NCBI RefSeq assembly: GCF_031143425.1
Contig: NC_090447.1
Location: forward strand, 24,215,426-24,279,425
DNA length: 64,000 nt
Source: Pleurodeles waltl
Lineage: Eukaryota; Chordata; Amphibia; Caudata; Salamandridae
Direction: 5' to 3'
The position numbers and the translations under genes are program-made. Below the pieces are notes generated by a model. That model had not been told where the DNA came from. It worked only from the letters and a program-made list of their open reading frames with translations, and ran no database searches. Positions 20,200 to 32,499 of the stretch are shown here, piece after piece (positions within the stretch are counted from its first letter, which is position 1; every line of letters starts with the position of its first letter).

Positions 20200-21700
20200 G
20201 CCCCTCCCTCATGATAGAGCTGTTTCTGTATGTTGCACATCGAGGTCCACAAACCTTGTAGTGCTGCTAGGGGTGTAGAAAACAGGAAATTAGTGAACAA
20301 TCAATCAACAATAATTTACAGTGCAACCAATTTGGCCACACATTGGAAACCCAAGTCGGAAATAAAGTTAAAGTGTATTATTACAAATGAACACTCGGAT
20401 TAATGTAGACAATGCTCAAAATATGCTATAAAGATACAGAATAGCAATAGGGTAGCCAAATGGTGGAAGAAGTTAAGTTGGATTAACATAAGGCAAACAA
20501 GAAACCCTGTAAGGACATTAAGGAAATAATCTGGTGTTCGGTAAATCTTTAACACATTAGTATAAATTGACATCTTCTAGATAAATAAGCTAAGGGCAGG
20601 TAGGACTTCTCCTTAAGCATCTAAGCCAGGGGGAAAATGGTCTATCTAAATGACATATAGGCAAAGGGTGAAAAAACTAAAACAAAACATAAAGGATTTG
20701 GAAATACGTCAGTGGAGGCAAAAAGAACATACCTAATAAAGGCAAAAAGGAAGTAAAAGAGATGACTGCATTTTAGAAGCTCGGGCAAGAGTTTTCCTTA
20801 GAGAATCAAGAGTAAGCCTAAGTCACACTCAGCTGGGGAAAAGGGCAAGTCAGAGGTCTTTACCTCTCAAAGTCCAAAATAATCTGTTCTACCTTCTATC
20901 AGTGTATGTCTAATTAATATCACAATTTCAGTATTCAATGACGTCGATGGCCACACCATCTCCTGATCAGGCCGCTCCTCTTGTCCCACAGCGTGAAACA
21001 TTGCTTTGCTTCCCCAAAGCAGGCATGGGAAGGTTGCTGTCCTTGGTCTCCTGTACAACTTTTGAAACATGAATGAATAGTGGCCATCACTTCTCTCCTG
21101 GTTCTGCAGTGTTCCGCAGTGTTCTTCCTAATCACATTCTTCTCAGCAGCTCTCTATGAGTAAATCAATAGTACATCTATTTCCAAACTAACAATTTACT
21201 TTGAAAACACCTGAAATGAAATGGCACATTAGCAGAAAGAAAAAACAGTTTCTCACTTATGAAGATTCAGGCTTAGTTGAGTCAGGAAATAATATATAAA
21301 AATTCCAATTAATTCACATTGCACTCTGCAAAGTTAGCTCATGCATTATAAGATATAAGCTACATTTTTGATTTAAACTTCATGTTACAATTAATATAAA
21401 ACAAAATAAACTTGTTAACATATGTAAGTATTATCGTTTTAAATGCAATAATATTTGAGTGTAGTGAAGTTGGGCTTAGAATGATATACTCAATGATTAC
21501 ATTTCATTAATAGTGTTAAAAACACGATAAACACACAATATTAATTTCCTCTAACCCTACAATAAATGTACTTTATTAGTGACTTCGAGTGCACCACTTT
21601 AGATGAACTAACACTAATTCATCTATAACATAATGAGTCACATTCTCATTTTGATCAACATTGTGACGTCAGGTGTGGTAACAAATTTACACTGTTCCAG

Positions 21701-21710
21701 TCCCCCCTCT
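21701..21710 (-). other. retroviral polypurine tract
   Basis: The minus strand reads AGAGGGGGGA followed directly by C and TGGAACAG, so a 3' LTR could start near 21699. It lies about 110 bp downstream of the env transmembrane segment, where a PPT is expected. Confidence 0.5.
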
Positions 21711-21817
21711 GATGGTGAATCAAGCCATCACATCAATCCGTAATCTCTCTTATCAGTGTGACAGATCAACATTTCAGAAGGCGACCCAGGAAATATCTTC
21801 TGGACCCTCTAACTGCT

Positions 21818-22677
21818 TCATACCACTGTAATAGATGTTTTGTCTATTCTTAAGTTCTCTTTCTGCTTCTCTTCCCCCATTTCTCCTCTATTCATCTGCA
21901 CTCTCTTGTATCCCTTGCAAAGTCCAAATAGGGTCAATACACAAAGAGTCATTATCAGCAAAGTTCTAAAGATGCTCCTAATAATTCCACATCCTAGACT
22001 CCAAACCATTTTCCAGCAGCTGAATATATAGCTTCAAGCTCTTTAAGTCTTCTTTCAAGTTTGTGATGTTCTTAATGTATTTCTTCAGCTCCTTACTATT
22101 GTCTGGGATGTAAGTGCGACATTAATCAACTTTTAAAATCCGACAGACTCCGCCATCCTTCGCAAGAAAAATGTTTAACGCAAGTCTGTTTTGCAAAACC
22201 ATTGATCTTATGGCAACCATTTCTGTATCTACAAGTACAATCCACCAGCTGTACTAATAGAACAGTGGTTGAGAACTTTCTTATCTTGCGGCCATTCAGA
22301 ATCACTCCTACAGATGGAATCAGTGCACCAAAAATGTCTCCTACAATTTCTGGAGCACTAGCATCGCTCATAGTTCTGGTGTTTGCCTTTGTTTCCGAAA
22401 CAGGAGCATCAAAATGTTCCACATTATAAATCTTTGGAAAAACTATTCCTAAATAGCATGTACCATACCATTCCTTAGGTAACCCAAGGTATTCATGATT
22501 CACACAAACAAAATACACTCCAGGTCTAGAAGGATTTTGTCCAGGCAACATTAAGGTCCAACTCCTCTTGAATTCAAACATTTGTCTACACTCACTCTTT
22601 CCCACAGATTGTGTGTCAGTTGTCGATCTAGGTCTATATATACAAAATGTCCCTATATGTTGCCAATCTAGGGTCAA
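21818..22677 (-). pseudogene. retroviral env pseudogene (surface end and transmembrane subunit)
   Basis: The frame 22677-22126 (183 aa) includes 'LPKEWYGTCYLG', a pattern seen near the end of gamma/epsilon-type surface subunits, and further on a hydrophobic segment with 'FGALIPSVGVILN', positioned like a fusion peptide. A separate frame 22009-21818 begins with a hydrophobic stretch of about 25 residues followed by a basic tail, resembling a membrane anchor and cytoplasmic tail. The stretch between them is broken by stop codons and frameshifts, and the upstream surface region to about 23730 is more decayed still. No functional envelope protein can be made. Confidence 0.6.
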
Positions 22678-23461
22678 AGCAGCTTGATTTCCTGTAGAAA
22701 TATTTTCAGTCCCTTCGAGCTCCCAACTTCATACGCCTATACCCTTCTCTATTGTTCCTTTCATTCCTCTTCTCCTGTTTTCAAATTGACCCAAAAACTC
22801 CCTCTCAATTCTGGACAAGACACATGCTAAATTTTTTCTGAGGGCATAAACTGTACCAAATATCAAAGGTTGTTCATTGAATCCTCCTAATGTAATTTTT
22901 TATTTAATAATAATACTGGAAGTGTTCTTGTTCTTACCACAGGCTCATTAACAGACTACAATAGATATCGTAAGTCAAAGGAAACTATGATAAGTATTCC
23001 CTTCTCTAGCTGACATAATTGCATACACACGTAGCAATCTTTTGCATCCATTGTGTCAACATACTGATAAAGCAATTTATAATACACATTTGATTAAATG
23101 TCTCCACTAGAAGTATCTACATGTTATTCTTGCACCTCTATTAAATGTCTTCCATCACTAACAGGTTGTGTAATCTTAGGTGCATTAGTAGATTGAATAT
23201 TCCCTACATTAGAGTGTTTAGGTAAACTCAATCCTATTAGCAACAAACTCATCAATATAATGGTTACTACTAACACTTTTGTATATATGTATTTGCATCT
23301 CTAATGTTTCTAGGTTTCATGACTTCTTTCAATTCAGACCGACCATTTAATAAAAAATGCAGCAGCTGTAATAGCAATAGTCTATTTTAGTCTTTCAATT
23401 TGAGAAAAGCAATAGCAAGCGTCTTTTCAGCAAAGTTCAAATGTTATTTGCAATATTTTTA

Positions 23462-23731
23462 TTAGTCATTCTTAAACCTACTCATTGTTCTTCTAAATGT
23501 AAACTCTATGATGAATTCTGCAGACTTCGACTTTTTTTTACTCCTTATAAAGTCTATGACATGCCTCTCATAAATGGGTAGTTCAAAGTCACTAATATTC
23601 ACTTCCAGGATATAATGTCTCAGTCTATCTAGTGGCAAAGAAATTTCAAAACTCAGTTCAACCACTAAGATTAGTTCAAAGAGATTCTGTCGGATACAAA
23701 TTTGTTCAAACAAAAGATTCCAAGATTCCAA
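23462..23731 (-). pseudogene. possible env amino-terminal remnant
   Basis: 89-aa minus frame in the position expected for the upstream part of env within the retroviral remnant. No specific motif identifies it; assignment is by position only. Confidence 0.25.
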
Positions 23732-24197
23732 ATTCTATCTCCCAGTCATTTGGAGCAAGATATGTCCATTCAGGTACTGCGTATCTCCGACAAGGTACTC
23801 TTTCTCTCTGGACTACTGGCCCTTCACCACCACTGTCACTTTGGCCAGATTCTTCAGTTGCTTCCAGTACAGTTTGTGGAATTAGCACTTCAGGCACAGT
23901 CTGTTCTCTTGGCCACTGGTCTCCAGGTACAACTCATTTAGCTACAGCATTAGGTCCTTCATCAGCATCTGAGTTTTGCGCACTCAAGCTTTCTTGTCGC
24001 GACCCTTCTGTACCAACTTCAACTCTTGACTCACTCAGACCACCCTCAGGCCGAACACGTGCTGTTTCAGTTATTTGCTCAAACCCAACAACTTGACTAA
24101 ACTGCTCCCTTTGTCTCACTGTAACCGGCCCTTCAGGGACAGGTGCTGTTATATCATCAAGGGAACAAGGAACTCTCTGAGTGTGCGGTGCACATAC

Positions 24198-24330
24198 TTA
24201 ATTGAAGAAACCTCCACATTTCACATCAGTTGTAGTAACTAGTATAACTTGGAATGGAACCTTCCACCGAGGATTCAAGCAAGACTTCCGAATGTGCTTT
24301 TTCACCATGACCTAATCGCTGGGACACAGG
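24198..24330 (-). pseudogene. retroviral integrase C-terminal domain fragment
   Basis: The minus frame ending with TAA at 24198-24200 contains 'LNPRWKVPFQVILVTTT', which matches the SH3-like C-terminal domain pattern of gammaretrovirus-type integrases (PRWKGP...VLL.T.TA.K). The sequence upstream is frameshifted and is cut off at 24566. Confidence 0.6.
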
Positions 24331-24565
24331 TCATGGCACTGATCCTGCTGCGGTCCCATTGTAGATTCTCCAAGCTGCTGAGACTCCGAACGACCCAGTT
24401 CGGCCAGCCCTTTGCAGTACCAAATCATCTGTAATGTTCACAAGCGCATTTGCCGGCATAGCTAGTAATTTAATTGCTCACCCCATGATTAATTCATGAG
24501 GGGCAGTCCTGTCTTCCTGTCTGGAGTACTACGAAGACTAATCAACACACAAGGTAATGCGTCAG

Positions 24566-26473
24566 TGTAGGAGGCTGGCCTGGCTCATAGTAGGTACCTG
24601 ATGGTACTTACACCTTGTGCCAGGTCCAGCTATCCCTTATTAGTAGATTAGTAGTGTTCTAGCAGCTTAGGCAGATAGAGGTAGCCATAGCAGAGCAGCT
24701 TAGGCTGAACTAGGAGACATGCAAAGCTCCTACTATACCACTTATATCATATAACACTATATCATACGAAACACAATTTTCAGAGTTACTAAAAATAAAG
24801 GTACTTTATTTTAGTGACAATATGTCAGAAAATATCTCAGAGAATATTCTCCTTTAGGAGGTAAGTAAAATACACAAAATATACACACAAACCAAAATCA
24901 GGTAAGTAAAAGTTAAAAAAGTAGTGCAAACACCGTAGAATACAATAGGATGCAATAGGCCTAGGGGCAACACAAACCATATACTAATAAAGTGGAATGC
25001 GAACCACTTAGGGACCCCGGGCCTAGTGTAGTGTGTAGAGGGTCACTGTAAGTGTAAGAAAACACTAAGGGTGTTCAAGATACCCCACCCCAAGACCCTG
25101 AAAAGTAGGAGTAAAGTGATACTACTTCCCCAGAAACACATTAAACTTGTGATAGGAGATTCTGCAAAGACCACAACAGACTGCAAAGCACTGAAGACGC
25201 ATTCCTGGACCTGAGGACCTGCAAAGGAAGGGGGCCAAGTCCAAGAGTCAAAAAAGTGTCCGGGGGGCAGGAGCCCACTAAACCCCGGATGAAAGTGCAA
25301 AATGGCTGCCTCCAGATGGAAGAAGCTGAAGATTCTGCAACAACGAAAGGTGCCAGGAACTTCTCATTTGTGCAGAAGATGTCCCACGGAGTGCTGGAGG
25401 ATGCAGAGCTGTTTCTTTGGAGAAAGACTGCAAACAAGCCTTGCTAGCTGCAAAGGTTACAGTTGAAGAAAAAGGGTGCTGCCTGGGCCCTGGAAGGACC
25501 AGGAGGTCACTACTTGGAAGAGGAGACAGAGGGGGACCTCAGCAACACAGAGAGCCCATGCACCAGAAGGCAGCACCCGCAGAAGTACTTGAACACGGGT
25601 TCAAGAAAACTGAGCACGGCGGTTGTCTCAACACTACAAAAGAGAGTCCCACGAAGCAGGTGGTCTTTCAGCGAGTTCAGTAATGCAGGACAGAGTGCTG
25701 GGGACCTGGGATGTGCTGTGCATGAAGGATTCCTTGCAAAAGTGCACAGAAGCCCTAGCAGCTGCAGTTCACGCAATACACAGGATTACTGAGTACCGGT
25801 GACGCTGAAGTTTGGTGCCTGCTGGAGCAGGGGGAAGATTCCGTCGACCCACAGAAGATTTCTTCTTGGCTTCCAGTGCAGGGTGAAGGCAGACAGCCCC
25901 CAGAGCATGCACCACCAGGAAACAGTCGAGAAAGCCAGCAGGATTAGGCGCTACAATGTCGCTGATAGTCGTCTTGCTACTTTGTTGCAGTTTTGCAGGC
26001 ATGCTGGAGCAGTCAGCGGTCGATCCTTGGCAGAAGTCGAAGAGGGAGATGCAGAGGAACTCTGGTGAATTCTTGCAAGTCGTAATCTGAGGAATAGCCC
26101 ACAGGAGAGACCCTAAATAGCCCTCAAAGGAGGATTGGCCACCTAGAGAGGTAAGCACTTATCAGGAGGGATCTCTGATGTCGCCTTCTGGCACTGGCCA
26201 CTCAGAGGCCTCCACTGTGCCCTCACACCTCTGCATTCAAGATGGCAGAGGTCTGGGACACACTGGAGGAGCTCTGGGCACCACCCCTGGGGTGGTGAAG
26301 GACAGAGGAGTGGTCACTCCCCTTTCCTTTGTCTAGTTTTGCTCCAGGGCAGGAGCTGGGGGTTCCCTGAACTGGTGTAGACTGGCTTATGGAATGAGGG
26401 CACCATCTGTGCCCTTCAAAGCATTTCAAGCGTCTGGGAGAGGCTACTCCTCCCCAGCACCCAACACATATTT
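24566..26473 (-). repeat. truncated LTR (3' portion), minus orientation
   Basis: The plus strand begins TGTAGGAGGCTGGCC, so the LTR 3' end is at 24566. It is closely similar to the reverse complement of the plus-strand LTR 34773-36653. It stops at about 26473, joined directly to Gag sequence of the opposite orientation. The missing 5' portion of a minus-orientation LTR reappears at 36654-37190, less about 330 bp. Confidence 0.8.
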
Positions 26474-28150
26474 GTGTACCCAGTCAGACTCAGAGGAGTT
26501 CCCTGAAGAGATTGGGGAGGGTTCCTCCAAAGACCTGCCACCTAGCAGGCCACCTAGTGACACTGGTAGTGGGAGGAGGTCACACATTACTAGGGCACCT
26601 TTCAATCCTAAAGGCCAGGCTGCTAGGGTCCAGCCAGTTAGGGACAGGTCTCTCTCTGCCAATTCCCACTTTTCCTCTGTATCTTATCATTCCCAAGCCT
26701 CCCACTGTGAGGATAACTTAATGAAAAGGGAACTCAGAAAGCTGAGGTTGGAAAAGGTCAGGCTGAAGCTTAAATAGCAGCAGCTAGCCTTCGACAGGGA
26801 ATTTCTGTATGTAGAGAGGGAAAGGCAGAGATTGGGGTTAGTTCTCAATGGTGGCAGCAGCAGTGTTTTTGATAGTAATCATGTTAGAGAGCAAGATTCC
26901 AGAAACCTGCATGAGATAGTCCTCCCCTACAAGGAGGGGGATGACATTAACAAGTGGTTTGCTGCATTTGAGAGGGCCGGTATGGTACAGTTGGTCCCTC
27001 AAAGGCAGTGGGCTGCTATCTTGTGGCTATCTTTCACTGGTAAGGGTAGGGATAGGCTCCTTACTATCAGAGAAAGTGATGCTAACAACTACAAAGAAAA
27101 GGATGCACTCTTGGATGGATTTGGCTGAACCACTGAACAATACAGGATTAAGTTTAGAGACACCAGAAAAGAGTACTCTCAAGACTGGACAGGCTTTGTA
27201 GACTGTTCAGTGAAGTCCTTGGAGGGTTGGTTGCATGGCAGTAAGGTGACTGACTATGAAAGCCTATATAATCTGATCCTGAGAGAGCATATCCTTAACA
27301 ATTGTGTGTCTGATTTGTTGCACCAGTACTTGGTAGACTCAGATCTGGCCTCTCCCCAAGAATTGGGAAAGAAGGCAGACAAATGGGTCAGAACAAGAGT
27401 GAACAGAAAAGTTCATACAGGGGGTGACAAGGATGGCAAGAAGAAGGATGGTAAGTCTTCTGACAAGGGTGGGGACAAAGATAAAAAACATTCTGAGTCT
27501 TCCTCAGGCCCACAAAACTCCTCTGGGGGTGGTGGGTCCAAATCCTCTTCTAACAATCAGAAAAAGCCTTGGTGTTATTTATGTAAAGTAAAAGGCCATT
27601 GGGCAAGTGATTCCACTTGTCCAAAGAAAAACACCAAACCTCCCACCACCACAACCCCAACTGCAACCTCTAGTGCCCCCAGTAATAGCAGTGGTGGTGG
27701 GAAGTCTACTACAAATAGCCAATCCAAGGGTGTAGCTGGGCTAACTAATGGCAGTGTAGTTGGGGTTGGTCTTGTTAGGGAGACCACAGAGGCTGTTTTA
27801 GTCTCTGATGGTGGCATTGACTTTGCCACCTTGGTTGCTTGTCCCCTTAATATGGGTAAGTACAAGCAACTACCCCTAATCAACGGTATTGAGGTTGAGG
27901 CCTAAAGGGACACAGGAGCCAGTATAACTATGGTGATAGAGAAACTGGTTCACCCTGATCAACACCTACTTGGTCAGCAGTACCAAGTGACTGATGTTCA
28001 CAATAACGCACTTAGCCACCCCATGACTGCTGTGAATCTCAACTGGGGGGGGGGGGGGTACTGGTCCAAAGAAAGTTGTGGTAGCCATTGAATTACCTGT
28101 AGATTGCTTACTAGGCAATAATTTGGAAACATAAGCTTGGGCTGAAATGG
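26474..28150 (+). pseudogene. Gag-protease pseudogene of the Gmr1-like element
   Basis: Aligns along its length with the intact 884-aa Gag-PR at 9754-12408, for example 'REHILNNCVSDLLHQYLVDS' in both. It lacks the amino-terminal ~60 residues. Breaks: TAG at 26775, frameshifts near 27090-27210, TAA at 27903-27905 three codons before the protease DTGAS (Asp codon 27909-27911), and a G homopolymer at 28047-28057 that disrupts the frame. The zinc knuckle 'CYLCKVKGHWASDSTC' has the same CX2CX4HX6C spacing as the intact copy. Confidence 0.85.
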
Positions 28151-28379
28151 AGTTGGAGGCTCATGCAGCAATGCTGGGCATTCCTGGGCATATTTTTGCT
28201 TTGACAAGGGCTCAGGCCAAAAAGCAAAAAGGACAGGGAAACTTGGATCCTGGAACAATGGACCAAGTGCTCCCAAAAGCTAGGGGTAGAAAGGGTAAAT
28301 CCCTGCCCTCTATCCCTCCCTCTCCAGAAGATTCCCCTTTTGAGGAAGAGGAATTCTCTCCCTGTCGCAGAACCTACAC

Positions 28380-28686
28380 CAGATGAGCTGGTAGCAGACA
28401 CTGCTGAGCTTTTGGGTGCAGGGGGGCCTGGTAGGGAAAAGCTGAGTGTGGCACAGCAGACCTGTCCCACACTAGAGGGTTTAAGACAGCAAGCTGTCAA
28501 AAGCAGAATGGGGATGTCAGTGATAGCCATTAGGTGTATTGGGAAGACAAACCTGGAGCTGCCAGGAGATTGGTCATCCCTTTGCAATACAGAGAGTTTC
28601 TTCTTACCTTGGCACATGACATTCCCTTGGCTGGGCATTTGGGGCAAAGTAAAACGTGGGACTGGCTTGTTCCCCTGTTTCACTGG
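28380..28686 (+). pseudogene. integrase, zinc-binding domain, first half
   Basis: After a frame shift from the protease, the frame to 28686 shows 'LAHDIPLAGHLGQSKTWD', the two-histidine half of the HHCC domain. The domain is cut by the solo LTR at 28687, and its two cysteines lie at 31402-31420 on the other side ('CHYCVTC'). This places integrase directly after protease. Confidence 0.8.
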
Positions 28687-31360
28687 TGTAAGGAAATGCT
28701 TCCTTGGCATGGTTACCCCCTGACTTTTTGCCTTTGCTGATGCCAAGTTATGATTTGAAAGTGTGCTGAGGCCTGCTAATCAGGCCCCAGCACCAGTGTT
28801 CTTTCCCTAACCTGTACTTTTGTTTCCACAATTGGCACACCCTGGCATCCAGGTAAGTCCCTTGTAACTGGTACCCCTGGTACCAGGGGCCCTGATGCCA
28901 GGGAAGGTCTCTAAGTATTGCAGCATGTGTTATGCCACCCTAGGGGCCCCTCAATCACCACAGACACACTGCTTGCCAGCTTGTGTGTGCTAGTGGGGAC
29001 AAAACGACTAAGTCGACATGGCACTCCCCTAAGGGTGCCATGCCAACCTCACACTGCCTACAGGTATAGATAAGTCACCCCTCTAGATGGCCTTACAGCC
29101 CTAAGTCAGGGTGCACTATACCATAGGTGAGGGCATACGTGCATGAGCACTATGCCCCTACAGTGTCTAAGCAAAACCTTAGACATTGTAAGTGCATGGT
29201 AGCCATAAGAGTATATGGTCTGGGAGTTTGTCATGCACGAACTCCACAGCACCATAATGGCTACACTGAAAACTGTGACGTTTGGTATCAAACTTCTCAG
29301 CACAATAAATGCATACTGATGCCAGTGTACATTTTATTGTAACATACACCCCAGAGGGCACCTTAGAGGTGCCCCCTGATACCTTAACCAACTACCCGTG
29401 TAGGCTGACTGGTTTTAGCAGCCTGCCACACACCAGACATGTTGCTGGCCACATGGGGAGAGTGCCTTTGTCACTCTGCGGCTAGTAACAAAGCCTGTAC
29501 TGGGTGGAGATGCTTATCACCTCCCCCTGCAGGAACTGTAACACCTGGCGGTGAGCCTCAAAGGCTCACCCCCTTTGTTACAGCACCCCAGGGCATTCCA
29601 GCTAGTGGAGTTGCCCGCCCCCTCCGGCCACGGCCCCACTTTTGGTGGCAAGGCCGGAGGAGATAATGAGAAAAACAAGGAGGAGTCACTGGCCAGTCAG
29701 GACAGCCCCTAAGGTGCCCTGAGCTGAGGTGACTCTTACTTTTAGAAATCCTCCATCTTGCAGATGGAGGATTCCCCCAATAGGGATAGGAATGTGCCCC
29801 CCTCCCCTCAGGGAGGAGGCACAAAGAGGGTGTAGCCACCCTCAAGGACAGTAGCCATTGGCTACTGCCCTCCAAGACCTAAACACACCCCTAAATTCTG
29901 TATTTAGGGGCTCCCAGAACACAGCAAGATAGATTCCTGCAACCTAAGAAGAAGAGGACTGCTGAACTGAAAACCTGCAGAGAAGACGGAGACACCAACT
30001 GCTTTGGCCCCAGCTCTACCGGCCTGTCTCCCCACTTCCAAAGACACTGCTCCAGCGACGCGTTCCACAGGGACTAGCGACCTCTGAAGCCTCAGAGGAC
30101 TGCCCTGCATCTAGAAGGACCAAGAACTCCCGAGGACAGCGGCTCTGTTCCACAAAGACTGCAACTTTGCAACAAATAAGCAACTTTGAAACAACACACG
30201 TTTCCCGCCAGAAGCGTGAAACTTTGCACTGTGCACCCGACGCCCCGGGCTCGACTTGTGGAGAACATACACCACAGGGAGGACTCCCCGGCGACTACGA
30301 GACCGTGAGTAGCCAGAGTTGACCCCCCTGAGCCCCCACAGCGACGCCTGCAGAGGGAATCCCGAGGCTCCCCCGACCGCGACTGCCTGCTTCAAAGACC
30401 TGACACCTGGTAAAGACTCTGCATCCGCAGCCCCCAGGACCTGAAGGATCCGACCTCCAGTGCAGGAGCGAGCCCCAGGTGGCCCTCTCCCTTGCCCAGG
30501 TGGTGGCTACCCTGAGGAGCCCCCCCCCTTGCCTGCCTGCATCACTGAAGAGACCCCTTGGTCTCCCATTGAATCCTATTGCGAACCCGACGCTTGTTTG
30601 CACACTGCACCCGGCCGCCCCCGTGCCGCTGAGGGTGTACTTTTTGTGCTGACTTGTGTCCCCCCCTGGTGCCCTACTAAACCCCCCTGGTCTGCCCTAC
30701 GAAGACGCGGGTACTTACCTGCTGGCAGACTGGAACCAGGGCACCCCCTTCTCCATTGAAGCCTATGCGTTTTGGGCACCACTTTGACCTCTGCACCTGA
30801 CCGGCCCTGAGCTGCTGGTGTGGTAACTTTGGGGTTGCCCTGAACCCCCAACAGTGGGCTACCTTGGACCCAACTTTGAACCCCGTAGGTAGTTTACTTA
30901 CCTGCAAAAACTAACAAACACTTACCTCCCCCAGGAACTGTTGAAAATTGCACTGTCTAGTTTTAAAATAGCTATATGTAATTTGTGTGAAAACTGTATA
31001 TGCTATTTTGCTAATTCAAAGTTCCTAAAGTTCCTAAGTGAAGTACCTTTCATTTAAAGCATTACTTGTAAATCTTGAACCTGTGGTTCTTAAAATAAAC
31101 TAAGAAAATATATTTTTCTATACAAAAACCTATTGGCCTGGAATTGTCTCTGAGTGTGAGGTCCCTCATTTATTGCCTGTGTGTGTACAACAAATGCTTA
31201 ACACTACCCTCTGATAAGCCTACTGCTCGACCACACTACCACAAAACAGAGCATTAGAATTATCTCTTTTTGCCACTATCCTACCTCTAAGGGGAACCCT
31301 TGGACTCTGTGCATGCTATTTCTTACTTTGAAATAGTACATACAGAGCCAACTTCCTACA
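28687..31360 (+). mobile_element. solo LTR (family B), 2,674 bp, inside integrase
   Basis: TGTAAGGAAATGC...AACTTCCTACA. The flanks ACTGG (28682-28686) and ACTTG (31361-31365) are a 5-bp duplication with one change. Removing it restores the order of the HHCC domain. The same LTR family is present in reverse orientation at 51730-63296 and from 63832. AATAAA occurs near 31095. Confidence 0.82.
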
Positions 31361-32319
31361 ACTTGCCTCATATGTCAGAGGACACTAAAGAGTTTTGTCA
31401 CTATTGTGTGACCTGCCAAGCCAGTGGCAATACTGGTGACACTCCAAATGCCCCCTTAATTCCACTTTCAGTGGTTGGTGTGCCCTTTGAAAGGGTAGGG
31501 GTTGACATAGTTGCCCCCCTTGACCCGCCAACAGCTTCAGGCAATAGGTTTATCCTTGTGGTAGTGGACCATGCCACTAGGTATCCTGAAGCCATCCCCT
31601 TAAGGACCACTACAGCTCCTGCAGTGGCAAAGGCCCTCCTGGGAATCTTTTCCAGGGTGGGTTTACCTAAGGAAGTGGTGTCAGAACGAGGTAGTATCTT
31701 CATGTCTGCATACCTCAAAGCAATGTGGAAGTAGTGTGGTGTAACATACAAGTTCACTACCCCTTATCATCCACAAACAAATGGTCTGGTTGAGAGGTTT
31801 AATAAAAAACTCAAAGGTATGATAATGGGACTCTCTGAAAAACTCAGAAGGAGATGGGACGTCCTGTTACCTTGCCTCCTTTTTGCTTACAGGGAGGTAC
31901 CCCAAAAAGGAGTGGGCTTTAGCCCCTTTGAACTCCTCTTTGGGCACCCTGTGAGAGGTCCCCTTGCTCTTGTTAAGGAGGGTTGGGAACAACCTTTAAA
32001 AGCTCATAAAAAGGACATTGTGGACTATGTACTTGGCCTAAGATCAAGAATGGCTGAGTATATGAAAAAGGCCAGTAAAAACCTTCAGGCCAGCCAGGAG
32101 CTGCAAAAGCAATGGCATGACCCGAAGGCTGTCCTGACTCAATATTACCCCGGACAGAAGGTGTGGGTATTGGAGCCTGTGACCCCAAGAGCATTCCAGG
32201 ACAAATGGAGTGGACCCCATCTAATTGTTGAGAGAAAGGGTGAGGTTACCTATTTGGTAGACCTTGGCATTGCCAGGAGTCCCCTTAGGGTACTCCATGT
32301 CAATCGCCTGAAACCCTAA
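31361..32319 (+). pseudogene. integrase catalytic core and C-terminal domain
   Basis: Retroviral-type integrase core: first Asp in 'GVDIVAPLDPP', and the third acidic residue in 'HPQTNGLVERF'. The second catalytic Asp is replaced: the usual 'SDRG' reads SERG (GAA at 31684-31686). A TAG stop lies at 31732-31734. The second frame (31735-32319) ends with a GPY/F-like module around 'WSGPHLIVERKGEVTYLVDL'. RT follows within about 220 bp, so integrase lies upstream of RT. Confidence 0.88.
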
Positions 32320-32499
32320 TATGACAGGGCTGATCTCACCCTACTCATGGCAACTGATGAGGGACAGAAAGAAGAGAGTGACCCTCTCCCTGATCTCTTC
32401 TCCACCACTGAAGCTGATGTGGATGGAAGAGTACTTGCAGACTGTCTTACTGCTGAGCAGAAAGATAACTGTCTAAATCTTTTAAGTTAATTTTCTGAA

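Larger units (their letters stand above)
20205..24565 (-). mobile_element. decayed endogenous retrovirus (3' part: pol end, env, 3' LTR)
   Basis: Minus-strand order from right to left: integrase C-terminal segment (24330-24198), an env region with many stops (about 24100-21818), a polypurine tract (21701-21710), then presumed 3' LTR sequence below about 21699. This is the normal pol-env-PPT-LTR order. Gag and most of pol are absent: the right side is cut by the LTR starting at 24566. The far LTR end was not found and may coincide with the solo LTR insertion at 20200. The integrase tail and the env layout suggest a gamma- or epsilon-type simple retrovirus. It is an old, non-functional copy. 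Confidence 0.62.
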
